Below are positions 46,331-57,443 of a stretch of 64,000 nucleotides of DNA, in pieces. A model generated the notes under the pieces. It worked only from the letters and a program-made list of their open reading frames with translations. It had not been told where the DNA came from and did not search any database. Source of the DNA: Ceratodon purpureus (lineage: Eukaryota; Streptophyta; Bryopsida; Pseudoditrichales; Ditrichaceae). Position numbers and translations under genes: made by a program. Numbering within the stretch: position 1 is the stretch's first letter; the number at the start of each line of letters is the position of its first letter. The stretch covers positions 10,379,729 through 10,443,728 of the forward strand of contig CM026431.1 of the NCBI GenBank assembly GCA_014871385.1, given 5' to 3'.

Positions 46331-48502
46331 TCAGAGAACTATTTGACGAATTCTTGGGGTGTCCACAGGTTCCTGCAAGCTGCGGAGGAGCTTGAGAAGA
46401 GCACTAGCCTTACGCTTCGCCCTTAGAGTGCCCGTGGTGAGCACGTGGTAAAGATATTGGACAATGTTGGTCGAATGTTTGAAGAGGTCATCGATGATCA
46501 CTTGATCGCCGCTTTTGCACATAGCGAGCAAAACTGAGGTAGCGTATTCACGCGCTTTTGGCGAGCCATGTCGTAGAAGAGGAACCAACATAGAGATGGC
46601 GGTCGCATCACGAAGGGCAAAGACTCCCTCCGGGGAAGTTGCGAGCAAAGCGAGGACTGCCGCGCAAGCGTCGGCAACGGTCTCGGATTCGTGACCCAAG
46701 AGTGCGAGCAGCGTTGGCACCGCACCGGCTTCAATGATCTTGGCCTTGTTGCCGTGGTATACTGCCAAGTTGAACAATGCAGTCGCGGCGTCTCTCTTTC
46801 CTCTTTGCATGCTTCCCTCCTGAAGTAGGATGACCAGGGCTGGGATTGCACCGAACTTGCTTCCGATCTCCACTTTCACCTCGTCACTGACAGAAAGCGA
46901 AAACAGTGCTGCAGCAGCATTTTCTCGAGCTTCCATCGTGTGGCCTGATTTCAGTACCTCAATGATCAAGTCCAAGGCACCAGCTGCAACAATCTCTCTC
47001 TTGTTGTCTTCAACAATGGAAAGATTGAGCAAAGTTGTGACAGCGTGCTCTTGGGTTTTAGCGTCGGAGGACGACATTAGAGGAAGGAGAATGGGAATGC
47101 CTCCAGCTTCTGCAATGCAGATCCTGTTGTTCGCTCCAACCTTTGAAAGGAGGCGAAGCTCACGGGCAACTTGCTTCTGCACATGCGCGTTACCTGTAGC
47201 GAGCTTCTGGCACAACAACGCCGCAGTGAGCTTCATAGCCTCGAGGCCAACCCCAGTGCTTTGCACATGTTGCATACCAGCACCTTTCTTCCTGCCTCTG
47301 CGAATTCCATCATCGCCGAAAGGAACGTTGTTGTCTTCACACCACTGTGCAATCAAACTTCTTACTGCGAAATTGGAAATCAATTCCTTGTGAGAGAGCT
47401 TCTGGCCCGTCTTAGGGCATGTCGAGTGACCTGCCTGAATCCACCTCGTGATAGATGTCCTGTCATATGTCTGCCCTGTTGCAACGATCACAGGGTCGAG
47501 CATAAGGTCAAGAGTGATCGGACACAGGTACTCAACTGGCGGGTTCACCATCGCCGCGTCACCATCTTGGCAGCTTGTGGAAACCTCACTCGAGCCTTCA
47601 ACACCATTTCTCGAACGAACTTGAGAAACCTCCTCTTCAACGCCTTCAAATTCTGCTGAGTAAAGCACATATTTCCCATATCGCACAAAACCGATTAAGC
47701 CGGCGATGCCGAACGACTTCGGATCATCCTTTTTACCTTCTTCCATACTCAACTCCTCCAACCGATGGATCTCCGTCTCGCAGTCTGTACCATTCAACAG
47801 ATGCAGCATGTCGAAAATACGCTTCAATTCAGAAGCGCTAGGAGCTCCCTTCGCTGTCACCAGCTTCAACATATCAATAACGTCTTCACGAAGCTGAAGC
47901 TCAACAGGATTCAGAGCGGGACGCGCTCGAACCAACTGCGCACGCACGAGAACAGTCTGCTCCAGAACCTCCTCAGACGGATCCAGAAGATCCAAAGGAA
48001 GCGAACTCAGCACACTCCCCAAGCTATGCGTAAGCTCATAAAAATACTGCGAATACGTCTCCTGCTCCATCAGCAACCAAAAACTGCTGCTCTCCCGGCA
48101 CTCCTCAAGCAAGATAAAAATCCGCTGCATCAACCCATGCAACTCCCGGAACGCAATCACCACAGTCGGAGGAACAGGCCGGTCCGAATCCCGAACTTCC
48201 TCAAATAGAGCCGTCATCAACTCAATCCTCCGAATCACATTCGACGCGTTCCGACTCTGACACACCTTCGGCTTCCCCGCAGACGACACAGCCTTCGCAA
48301 GACTGACAAGCGCTCTCACCAACGTCTTCGCCGACGGAGTCGGCGGCGGCGCCATCGCCAGCACCGAGCTCCGCCTCCTCGTATTTATCTGCATACCAGC
48401 TAGATGCGCCATACTAGCTAAATCTCCACCCCCTCTACCCCTCAACCCACTACTCCGATCCCAACCAACACCCAATCTCCTCCTCCTCCTCCCTTCGATC
48501 AC
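46331..48502 (-). CDS. U-box E3 ubiquitin ligase with ARM repeats (PUB)
   Basis: An intronless frame of 723 residues. Residues about 55-260 form the helical UND region found in plant PUB proteins. The U-box is at about 322-395 (VEYLCPITLDLMLDPVIVAT, GQTYDR, CPKTGQ), which recruits E2 enzymes. From about 430 to 710 there are ARM repeats (IPILLPLMSSSD, EHAVTTLLNLS, ARENAAAALFSLS, GKRDAATALFNLAVY, ACAAVLALLAT), which bind substrates or receptors. This UND-U-box-ARM order is that of Arabidopsis PUB2/4/10-14, regulators of hormone and immune signalling; the exact ortholog is not resolved. The first ATG at 48502 gives an Arg/Gly-rich leader; MAHLAGMQIN at 48412 is an equally plausible start. Confidence 0.93.
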   Translation of the reverse strand: MIEGRRRRRLGVGWDRSSGLRGRGGGDLASMAHLAGMQINTRRRSSVLAMAPPPTPSAKTLVRALVSLAKAVSSAGKPKVCQSRNASNVIRRIELMTALFEEVRDSDRPVPPTVVIAFRELHGLMQRIFILLEECRESSSFWLLMEQETYSQYFYELTHSLGSVLSSLPLDLLDPSEEVLEQTVLVRAQLVRARPALNPVELQLREDVIDMLKLVTAKGAPSASELKRIFDMLHLLNGTDCETEIHRLEELSMEEGKKDDPKSFGIAGLIGFVRYGKYVLYSAEFEGVEEEVSQVRSRNGVEGSSEVSTSCQDGDAAMVNPPVEYLCPITLDLMLDPVIVATGQTYDRTSITRWIQAGHSTCPKTGQKLSHKELISNFAVRSLIAQWCEDNNVPFGDDGIRRGRKKGAGMQHVQSTGVGLEAMKLTAALLCQKLATGNAHVQKQVARELRLLSKVGANNRICIAEAGGIPILLPLMSSSDAKTQEHAVTTLLNLSIVEDNKREIVAAGALDLIIEVLKSGHTMEARENAAAALFSLSVSDEVKVEIGSKFGAIPALVILLQEGSMQRGKRDAATALFNLAVYHGNKAKIIEAGAVPTLLALLGHESETVADACAAVLALLATSPEGVFALRDATAISMLVPLLRHGSPKAREYATSVLLAMCKSGDQVIIDDLFKHSTNIVQYLYHVLTTGTLRAKRKASALLKLLRSLQEPVDTPRIRQIVL

Positions 48503-50964
48503 TCCAAAACCTCTCCTACAACCCCATCTCTACAACCTCAAAACGAAACTCTTCAACCTGAAACACCATCCACTCCTTCAAACTAAGCAGTAAGAATCAC
48601 TTCTAGCACCAAACAAACCTGAAGATGATATCGATCGAACCTAGAGATATCGATACAAATGAGCCCACTTGGACCGAATGCGGTGAACTCGAACTTCGGA
48701 GCTAGCGCTAGTCTTGGTTGTGTTATCGATGTCGATCAGAAAGAGATGGTTTTTTTGTGAGAACTAGAGACGGATTCTTGAGCTTATAAGGAGAGTGATT
48801 CGGGGAGGATTGTCAAAGAGGAGGACTACCAGTGCAAGTGCAGGTGGGCAGGGAAGCCGTGTTGAGCTGGACTGGAAGCTCGGCCGCCCTCGACTGGTCG
48901 TCGCCGCGGCTTTCCTCGTGGACAGTGGACTGGAGGTCCGAGGTGTGAAGATTCGGCATCGATGTGCATATTTTAATGGTATTTTTGTTGTCATGAATGC
49001 CAGTGCCGATCTGCATTTTGGTTTTTTGGACTTTTGTGTTTGCTTTTGGAGTTAAATTATGTGTTTGTTGTGGTTGCAGGGTGCCAGATGGGGAGGCTCC
49101 TGGAGGCGGCGACTGGGCTTTCATCAATTGGTTAAACTGTTTGTTCCGGAAATCAGGACTTTGCATTCAGCCATCTGGTTGAAACCGTCTTAGAAGATAA
49201 TAGTTTTATTGATTTTGTTATCTGATTTGTGTCCTCCACTTGACACGTTTCGGAATTTAATCAGATCGTTATCTTCAAGTTGACAACTGGGTGTTTGTAA
49301 GTATTGTTTTATATTGATCAAGCTTGATTGGAGTATGGTTTGGAGAAGAGTTTTTTTAACAGGTGTTGACTAGATTTTTGTATGAATATGCTGTTGTTTT
49401 ATAGTTGAGTTTGTATCAAGATTTTATCAATGGTTTATTTGATGTATGAGGATCCTAAAGAAAGTTGTGTTGAGGGATGGCACTCCATCTGTAGATAACA
49501 TGCACTTCAGAAGCATGACAACACATGGTTGTGGGAGCCATTGAAGTCTAAAGATTTTGCATGTGAGAAGACTTTAAGCTTTAAATTGATTTTAAATCAT
49601 GGATGGTATTATAAATCAACCAAGTAATATTGTGAAGGCAAAAGGAATTTTATTGTTATAGATTAACTAATTGGACCAATACCTTTTTTATAAATCCAAA
49701 ATTACCATTATTTCTAAAATGCCACATACATATTGCCACATACATAATGCCACATGCAAGGCATGAAAATCTTGACCATGAAATATTGCATAAATTTATT
49801 GTAGATGATGTAGATCAAATTTGGAATTGTGAAGCCTCATAGAGTGGAAAGTCATGATATTTTATTCCTTTTAAAAATAAAATAAAATTTTATTATAAAT
49901 TTATTTAACATTATTTCAAGAGCACACTCATGAAAATATGATAGGTAATATTGTATCCAAAAGTTGTCTTGTAATATCAAAGATGGATCAAATTTTATTT
50001 TAAAATAAAAAATCATTATTAAATATTTTGATACATAAAATCCTTCTTGAATTATCATAACATTTTAAAATAAATTTAAAAATTACCACAAGAATTTGAC
50101 TTGATTTTGGATATAATTCTATGAATTTATTGAAGTCAAACAAAGGATAAAAGAGGAACAACTCTTTTAAAAGTTTTAAAAAAATAAAATTAAAAAAAGC
50201 ACTATTATAGAAACATGTATGCATTGGTAGATCTTAAAGTAGAATTAGAGAAAAAAATTACAACTAATCAAGAATTATATAGAATAAAACAACGTAACCA
50301 AATTCTATGTATGGTCGAGAGTCAATTAATTTTGTGTCATAAGCAAAATTATAAAAGATAATTTCACATTGCAAACAACACTACACTGAAATGTACAGTA
50401 CAGTACAGTGGTCAGTAAAGGACTTTGGAGGGATTCCTGAGTACTTCTCAAGAAAGTACACATGTAACATCAGTAGATCACTTGCAGTGAGCTTCCTGGC
50501 TCTTTCAAAGAATGGAATATGTCGGTTTCTTTTGTAGCTAAGATTGCTGAAAATGGTGACCCATGGGTTGATGATTCAGCATCGGAATCTGTGAAACCTA
50601 TATTGTTCATTGACTAGTATGAAAGTCTTGGATGGTCAAGGAATCAATGATGATGACTTTCATGCTCTCCTATTTCTTGTCAAATTCTCACAGTTGTATG
50701 TTTTTTTCTCTGAAGTTATTATTTCTTCCGGTTTTCTCTTCCTCGACAGTGAAAGTTTCTTTCCTTGTAGAAAAACAGAAGGGACAATATGAGAACTGTA
50801 CAACCTATGTCTCACTAGAGAGTAGACACCTTGACAAGGGTGACATTTGAGACTTGCAATTTCTGATAACCGGGCAACGGTCAATTGAGGTGCAAGTGTG
50901 CGAAACCCACATGGTTTTCTACTCCAGTCAATGCCAGTCATGGTAGTATTATATGATTTCTTTC
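48503..50964. other. Promoter of the U-box gene and AT-rich spacer
   Basis: The first 300-400 bases are the U-box gene's leader and promoter. From about 49.2 kb the sequence is AT-rich with no gene. GTACAGTACAGTACAGT at about 50394-50410 is a short GTACA tandem run; a similar ACAGTACAGTAC lies near 46024. Confidence 0.45.
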
Positions 50965-50968
50965 TTAA

Positions 50969-52044
50969 CCCCTAAAGCATTTGGCTATAAAATCCCAAAT
51001 TCTGCCTCAAATCTGCATTGTTTTAGTTCAAGGTAGAATTATGAAAATTTAAACGTATTTAGAAGAATCAAACCGTAGGATCTAGTACCTAACTTGTACA
51101 TGTATGTGTACACAAAATTTTAGACTGTAACTCCTCACCGTTTGGAAGATCATAAGGTTTGAACTTGAGTGAAAAGTTTTTTTTGGTCCTGCCCGGCAGG
51201 GACAGCCACACTTCGGAGAGCAAAACAGCCAATTTTTTGAGATCTTGTGGTTGGAGGCTCTTCAGTTTTGGATTCTAAAGTGAGTTGGGAGTATGCTCAA
51301 AAAAATTGAAGAGAATACAACACAGAGAAGCATTGGAAAACCACATTTCTAGTGACGGGAGTCAAATGAAATGCATTTACACTGGCTCTTTTTCCACACT
51401 ACAAATGCCTAAGAAGATCATCTATTTTTTGAAATCCGAACGGTGTATACGTGCATTTCTATGGAAAAGAAATTGTGGAGGAAAAAAATCTAAGAAATAA
51501 ACAAATCCGAAATAGATATGAATTTTATAGTGGTTTAGGAGGAGATAATGGTGAAGGAAAAATGGGTGATGAAGGTGACCCAATCACTGTAGATCTGTTT
51601 GACAGTTTTTATAAAACTTGGAACTTTGACTGAATATATCTCAAGATCCGTACGGTCAAAATTAACAAAATTTGGTAAGTAGACTAATTTGATGGCTCTG
51701 AACAAGATCCTACGGCTGGATTTTTCAAAATCAAGTTTTAAAAAAAATTGTAAAACGATTTCAGAAAGGGTCATTTGGAAGTCACTGTAGATTGTCATAG
51801 ATTTGGTACACCACTTGCATCAGCCACAAACCTGCCCGAGCTGCCCTGAATTGAATTTTGATCTTTAAACACGATTTATTTCTTACCTACGGGCCTGATG
51901 AAAGTGAAATTTGGTCTTGCTAGAAAGATATGACAATTTCCCATGTTGTGCCAAAGTTACAGCCACATCGGGTAAAATTTGACTCATAGGGAGCCTGACC
52001 GGACCCTAAATCATACCAAAACTGTTGAGTTGATGCTTTAGGGG
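50969..52044. mobile_element. Second TTAA-bounded non-autonomous DNA transposon, piggyBac-like
   Basis: A 1076-bp block flanked by TTAA (50965-50968, 52045-52048). The ends are inverted: CCCCTAAAGCATTTGG on the left and, read inward from the right, CCCCTAAAGCATCAAC. The first 12 bases are perfect. The 7-base terminus CCCCTAA is shared with the element at 5901-6851, but the interiors differ. No transposase frame. Internally an ATCCNACGGTT-like motif recurs at about 51071 (inverted), 51434, 51645 and 51706. Confidence 0.7.
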
Positions 52045-52193
52045 TTAAGTATGCACAACTTGCATTGTATACGAACAAAATACGTGCAAGAGCTGTGTCC
52101 TGGAAGACGACTCCACTCCTCCATGGAATATGAACATGGTACAGTGCAGGAGTTGTATCCTGGAAAGTGACTTCTCTGATTACATTTTATGAA

Positions 52194-52530
52194 TAAGGTA
52201 GCGGCACCCATTCCCGTGGGTATAAGAGAGATTGCACAGTTGTAGAATAAGGAAATAATTTGCAACCAGATAGGAAAGAAGGCGAATACAAAACAAATAG
52301 GATCGTGAGAAAAAAACCATGAATATCAAAGGATTTGAGTACAATCTGGTCGCTCAAACAGGAAAGTGGTGAGGCACTCCTAACCGTGTCAAAGTGGTGC
52401 CACTCCTGTGAGCACATGACATACATTACACGATACCGGATTGGTGTGCCCACTCAAAGTGAACCGGATTGAGGTGCCGCTGTAGTGCACGGCAGTGGGC
52501 ACACCCACGGGAGTGGATGCCGCTACCTTA
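52194..52530. mobile_element. 337-bp MITE with about 27-bp inverted ends, TA-flanked
   Basis: Left end TAAGGTAGCGGCACCCATTC and inverted right end TAAGGTAGCGGCATCCACTC, both continuing CCGTGGGT, give about 27 bp with two differences. If TA is the duplicated target, as in Tc1/mariner (Stowaway-like) elements, the element proper is 52196-52528. No coding capacity. Confidence 0.7.
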
Positions 52531-52533
52531 GAC

Positions 52534-53376
52534 ATTTTAAAGTTGCAAGAAGAAGAACTCTAGTCCCTTTTGAGGGGACCAGCTCTCCCACATCTGATAA
52601 CAGTTATAATTGAAAAAAACTATAAAACTTTGCAAATTCTAAGAGGAAAATCTATTGCCCAAGAAAGAGTAACAAAGCAAAATTTATGATATGTTGGCCC
52701 ATTGTTAGGGCGTAATTAATATCATGAAATAATATGAAGTTTTTTGGTGAAATAAACTCGTCAAACGAGTAAGTAAGAGTTTTCCAAAAAAATAATCCAT
52801 CCATTATTTTCTAGGTAGTTGAAAACATATCTTTTTTGTAGAAAATTGTAGATTTTGATACTAGAGTATATAGACAAAAAACAAAACAAAATGCACTTTA
52901 GGCATTTAATCATAATGTCATAGACAAACTCATCACTATAGAGCTCTGTTTCTTGTGGTACATATTGGATTTTATATATCTACCAATAAGTTTTTTGACT
53001 TTTCCCTTTCTAATAATAAAGGTACATGAAGCACTAATTTTTATATCCAGAATTCACTAAAATTGGATTGAATATAAATAATATCCATTAGGATTGCAAA
53101 GAAATCTATTATCACTAGGTTCCATGTATAAAATCTTAAATTTAAGACACTTATAAAATTCATTTCTATAGACTATCATAAAACAACATAGAAGACAAAA
53201 ATTGTACATCCATTCTATTAAGGAATTTATTCTTAATCAAATTGGTTTTATATTCCAAGTAATTTACATTATAACAAAGTTACTAAATTTCTAAGTTCGT
53301 TCTCATTTGATATAAAAATTTCTATGAAATAGAAAAAAGTTCATGTTTAAATGTGCATTTTGTAAATAGATCGACG
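52534..53376. other. AT-rich spacer between two MITEs
   Basis: Strongly AT-rich; no gene, RNA or clear repeat seen. Confidence 0.45.
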
Positions 53377-53379
53377 TTA

Positions 53380-53632
53380 GAGCATCCCTAGTAGTACTGT
53401 AAACCTGGAAGCCTGTAATCATGAGAACGTGGTTCTCCCAAACATGAGTGTCTTTCCGAAGCAAAACATTCCAAAACCGTTTACAGGTTTATAGGTTTGC
53501 CTCAAAAAACCTTCTAAAACCAGGTTTCAACCTATAAATTAGAGGCTTACAGGCTTGGCCTAAACCGCAATTCACGTCTTTCCACTTCTTTCCGCTTTCA
53601 GGTTTACAGTATAAGCCTTAATGGGGATGCTC
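53380..53632. mobile_element. 253-bp Tourist-like MITE with TTA target duplication (PIF/Harbinger)
   Basis: TTA flanks both ends (53377-53379, 53633-53635). The left end reads GAGCATCCCTAGTAGTACTG and the inverted right end GAGCATCCCCATTAAGGCTT; both run on to CTGTAAACCTG(G/A)AAGC, so inverted similarity covers about 40 bp. A three-base T(A/T)A duplication with GAGCATC ends fits PIF/Harbinger MITEs. Confidence 0.75.
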
Positions 53633-53635
53633 TTA

Positions 53636-54366
53636 GAGATCAAGTACATCAGGAAAGTCTGATGGAGTAAATTTTATATAAATTCTGTAAAAACTTACTG
53701 TTGAATATAACAAGCTAGCCAATAATTGTAAATCTTTTGTCAACTTAATTAGTATCCTCTGTACTATAAAAATAACATTAATTATAAGTACAATTTTGAA
53801 TGTAAAATTTATATAAATTTTATATAAATTGCATATAAAATTTGCATGAAATAAATCTTAAAATTGCACATGAATCCACTTCTTTGTTAAATTTTGGAGG
53901 TGGAATATTTAATATTTGTAGATTTCGGACTGAATGCTCATGTAGCTACAAGGTAGATTTAGAGTTGGAGACATGAGAGAATGTGGTAGATTTAGAATCA
54001 GTGAACTGTAAACATATGGTAGATTTTTTGCCCATAAAACACATACAAATGTACATTCCATATTCATCCAATGTAACAATGACGCAGATGTATAATAGAT
54101 CAAATGTAACAATTGCATACATTTAAAAGGTAAAAAGTACATGCTAATAAGGAGAAGTTATATCTAAATGAGCAGGATTCTTCAAATCGGATCCTTTGTG
54201 CCCTTGCTGCGGCTATATGCGCCTGTACAAACGGATTGTAAAGCTACAGATCAATAAAGCTACACAACAATATTAAGTTCCAGATCAACAATCTAAAGCA
54301 GAATAATATAACCTGGAGACCTTCACCTAAAATTAAAAAATTCTATAGATTGCATCCACTGATTAC
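53636..54366. other. AT-rich flank of the chimeric gene fragment
   Basis: AT-rich sequence with repeated TTTATATAAATTTTATAT-type stretches near 53.8 kb. On the minus strand this is where the V-ATPase H gene should continue, but I find no further H-subunit exon. Confidence 0.45.
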
Positions 54367-55058
54367 CTTTTCTTTAGTAGAGCTCTTCACAACGTCCACA
54401 AGACGTGGTACCACTCTCGCTGTTGAAAACGCTTCCACGGCACCATCGTGAAACGATAGAAGCCATATGCACAGCGTTGCCTCATATAGCAGCTGCAACA
54501 CGAACAGGCATCACATAGGTTTATATAAATTGCACCCTTAAGCGAAAAGAAACTGAAATATGCTGTAACTAAACTTGCTATTTGACATGAACTCTTCAAC
54601 AAGATCAACCATGAATGAAGCAAGAAAAGGCAAAATACAAAGTCGACTATACTAGCATGAATATATTGCTGATTGGAGCCATGGGTAATTATGGGAGCCA
54701 GAAGTTTGGTGCCATCGGCCTTGATGAATATAGCCCGCACTTTAGTGCTACGCAAAAGTGTTGCCAAAGAACTAACAGCCGTTGGAATTCCCCGAGTTGG
54801 ATGGGCCGGACTTCTCATCTGCACGCAGACCAAAACATGTTACACACCCTAGAGTCTTCAATATTTTTGGAAATGGAAAAAAAAATTCAAAACATAACAC
54901 CGATAACATCACCGGTACGAGGGAAACATGCATAAAAACTAAAAATAAAAAGGCTCTACGTGAGAGATAAGCCAATCCACAACAGCACGAAGAACCTCAT
55001 TGAATGAATCAACTTTCTTCTGCGGAGCTGAAGGATCCTCGGGGTCTATTTCCTCGTA
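54367..55058 (-). pseudogene. V-ATPase subunit H gene fragment, three internal exons
   Basis: Three exons match the middle of V-type proton ATPase subunit H, the regulator joining V1 to V0: 54960-55058 (SFNEVLRAVVDWLISH), 54657-54818 (HPTRGIPTAVSSLATLLRST, KADGTKLLAPIITHGSNQQY) and 54367-54492 (LLYEATLCIWLLSF, RVVPRLVDVVKSSTKEK). Introns are retained, so this is a genomic, not retroposed, copy. The N-terminal third and the C-terminal half are missing. The donor after the second exon reads AT/GCTAGT instead of a GT donor, so it would need a weak GC-AG splice. It follows the importin-11 fragment in the same orientation and phase. I call it a fragment; expression as part of a chimeric transcript is possible. 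Confidence 0.8.
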
Positions 55059-55176
55059 CTGTCGGAATAGTATACAGAGGTCGTACGATTTGGAAGGTAC
55101 TTCAGCATGAGCAACGTGCATCTATCTTTCCATGTTAAACAAGTCGAATAGACAAAGTAGTAGTCCAATAAAGCAC

Positions 55177-56571
55177 CTGAATGAGAGAATCGATAACAGG
55201 GAGGGTACACAACATTCCCCTCTCTTTCACATTCCCAACAACAATCTCAAAGATTTTCACCACACCACTTGCATGTAACCTCAGAAAGTCAGCTCCTCCA
55301 AGGAGGATGTAACTCTCAATGATTGACATTGCAGCCTACAAGCCCAAAATACTTCAGAATATGATCAAATACAAACGGAAGTCGCTCAACAATGCTAATC
55401 TAGTACTTTATCAGCAACACCCGAACTAAAATCTTCCAACTTCAGAAACTCAGATGAATAATCGTTGCTATTTAAATCTATGATAAAAAAGAGGCTAAGT
55501 AGAAGCAATAAGATAAACAGTACGTATGAAGGACAGGAACGCGTTAATATGTCAGCTCACCTGGAGATGTTCGAAATTAAGCTCCATCACAGACACAAGA
55601 TGAGGAAAGAGGTTCATAAGTTGAGGCACCATAAGAGGAGCATTTCTCAATGTAGTTTGCCACAGCTGCAAATCCAAGTGACAGTGATCAGTCTCCAAAA
55701 CACATTTGGTTCTACCTTCGAAAAAGGGAGAAAATTCACATGTCAACTTTCCTCGGAACATCACATTTCAGTGGAAGAAATCCAGATACTTTCTCCAAGG
55801 CTACAGGATAGCACGGATAATCATGGGCCCAACTAAAATAATGATTGGTACATCCAGAATCCAAATGAAGCATGCTGCTGAACACAAGCTAACATACAGC
55901 AAGAGAATAAATCACTAACACAACAAACAGTCAAAAATGAGATCAACCACTACAGATAGCACATCATCAACAAAACAAGTCTGTAAATGGAAACAAGACC
56001 CACAAAGTGGTAGAATTACAATACCTGCATACCATCCTCCAACATATTAAGCTCATCAGGCTGATTTACATCTGTACTGTACTGCAAAATTGGAAAAAGA
56101 ATCTCATAGCTTATTGGAGAGCGAGGGCCAAGTGCAATCAAAAGACGCTGGAGTGCAAGCATCACTTGTATCTGCAACAAGCTTTGTCCTTCGGAGTCTT
56201 GCCAAACCTACAAATTCCACGACGGAAAACATTAACATCTATCGATCATGCTCAGACGCATGAATTGATTGATACACCTGATGAAAGACAATATACACCA
56301 GAATGTGGGCAAGCTGAAACGACACACAGAAAACACATATACAGCAATGCTTCTTAACACTTGAGTTTTTGGACCTTTCAGTGCAAAAAGGAGATGGTAC
56401 ATAGAACTATGGGCATTAGTTTAGGTAAAATAACAGCAATCACTGACTTGGACCATGGTGCACAACGAAATGCCTTACCCGAGGTAGAAATGCTAGAATC
56501 TTCTAAACACATGGAACAATCTTCTCTCCTAGACGATCAATTATAAGGGACACAAGGTTGAAAATTTGAAG
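55177..56571 (-). pseudogene. Importin-11-like (karyopherin beta) gene fragment, four exons
   Basis: Four phase-0 exons match the C-terminal HEAT region of importin-11: 56479-56571 (LQIFNLVSLIIDRLGEKIV), 56025-56207 (VWQDSEGQSLLQIQVMLALQ, ALGPRSPISYEILFPILQY), 55561-55665 (LWQTTLRNAPLMVPQLMNLF) and 55177-55335 (IIESYILLGGADFLRLHASG, GMLCTLPVIDSLIQ). Importin-11 carries ubiquitin-conjugating enzymes and other cargo into the nucleus. The first exon contains an in-frame TAG after VPCV where the family has a charged residue. The roughly 600 N-terminal residues and the last exons are absent. After the final exon the next acceptor leads straight into V-ATPase H sequence. A doubtful extra exon may end near 56798. 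Confidence 0.8.
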
Positions 56572-56849
56572 CTGCAAGAGGGAAACATCACCGCTTAAAA
56601 ACAACTACTAGTTATTAATATCCAATTTCAGCCGACTATAATCCACGAAACCAATCCACGAATCCACTTCACAAATCTAATTGCAGTCTTCGGTGATAAT
56701 AATTCCTTTAGAAATGGTATTCGGGTACGTAAAAGAAATGAGACATTACAATTGCAACGAAATTAGGGATTGCGAAGTGATGCTTCAAACAACCAGCCAA
56801 TATTCAACATCAAACACTAACCTCGACTGTCCAGCAGCATCCAAATACT

Positions 56850-57443
56850 TCATAGAATATGCGATAGAATGCAAAAACTGGTTCCGTGTCATCACAAGTG
56901 TCTCATTGAGCTTTGCCATCATCGAGCCGAAGCACCAGTGAATGAACCTCACTGAACATGAGTTTCTGATCACCTTCAATCCAAACTTCATGCATTGTGA
57001 CAATCAAAAATGCGACACTCCTCGGAACCCGCATTGAATTTGAGCTCATCGGAATGGAAACACTGAAAACCTGACCAAGACCTAAATTCAAAATTCGTGA
57101 CTTTCGGCCATGTAACCATGGCCAAAGCTTTAAAATTTTGAACACTAGAGAAGAAGAGAAACTTACCACAGTAGAGAACCCCCGCCAGACAGTAAGCTTG
57201 AATCCGAGAGTGAGAAACAAACGCAGAGGTGTGCGCCGCCACAATGCTTCTGAGCTCTTGAACTTCCGAGCTCTTGTACAATGCTTCTCCAACATTCTCA
57301 GAAACCCATAAAAACCCACGAAGCAATCCAACTCCCTCAACCACTACACTCCAACAACAACATCTATAACGCACAACAAGCACCCAAAATCCCTCAATAC
57401 CACCCAACAAACACACAGAAACCCTAACTCCCCCGAAGTTCAT
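56850..57443 (-). other. Possible leader/first exon of the chimeric locus
   Basis: On the minus strand a frame running from 57443 ends at a strong GTAAGTTTC donor near 57171, and an AACCCTAA motif lies near its start. The protein in either candidate frame resembles nothing I know. It could be the promoter and first exon that would drive the fragments downstream, or unrelated sequence. Confidence 0.3.

Noticed and set aside
46830-48208. Several plus-strand frames opposite the U-box gene
   Set aside because: They are antisense shadows of a long, domain-rich coding frame.
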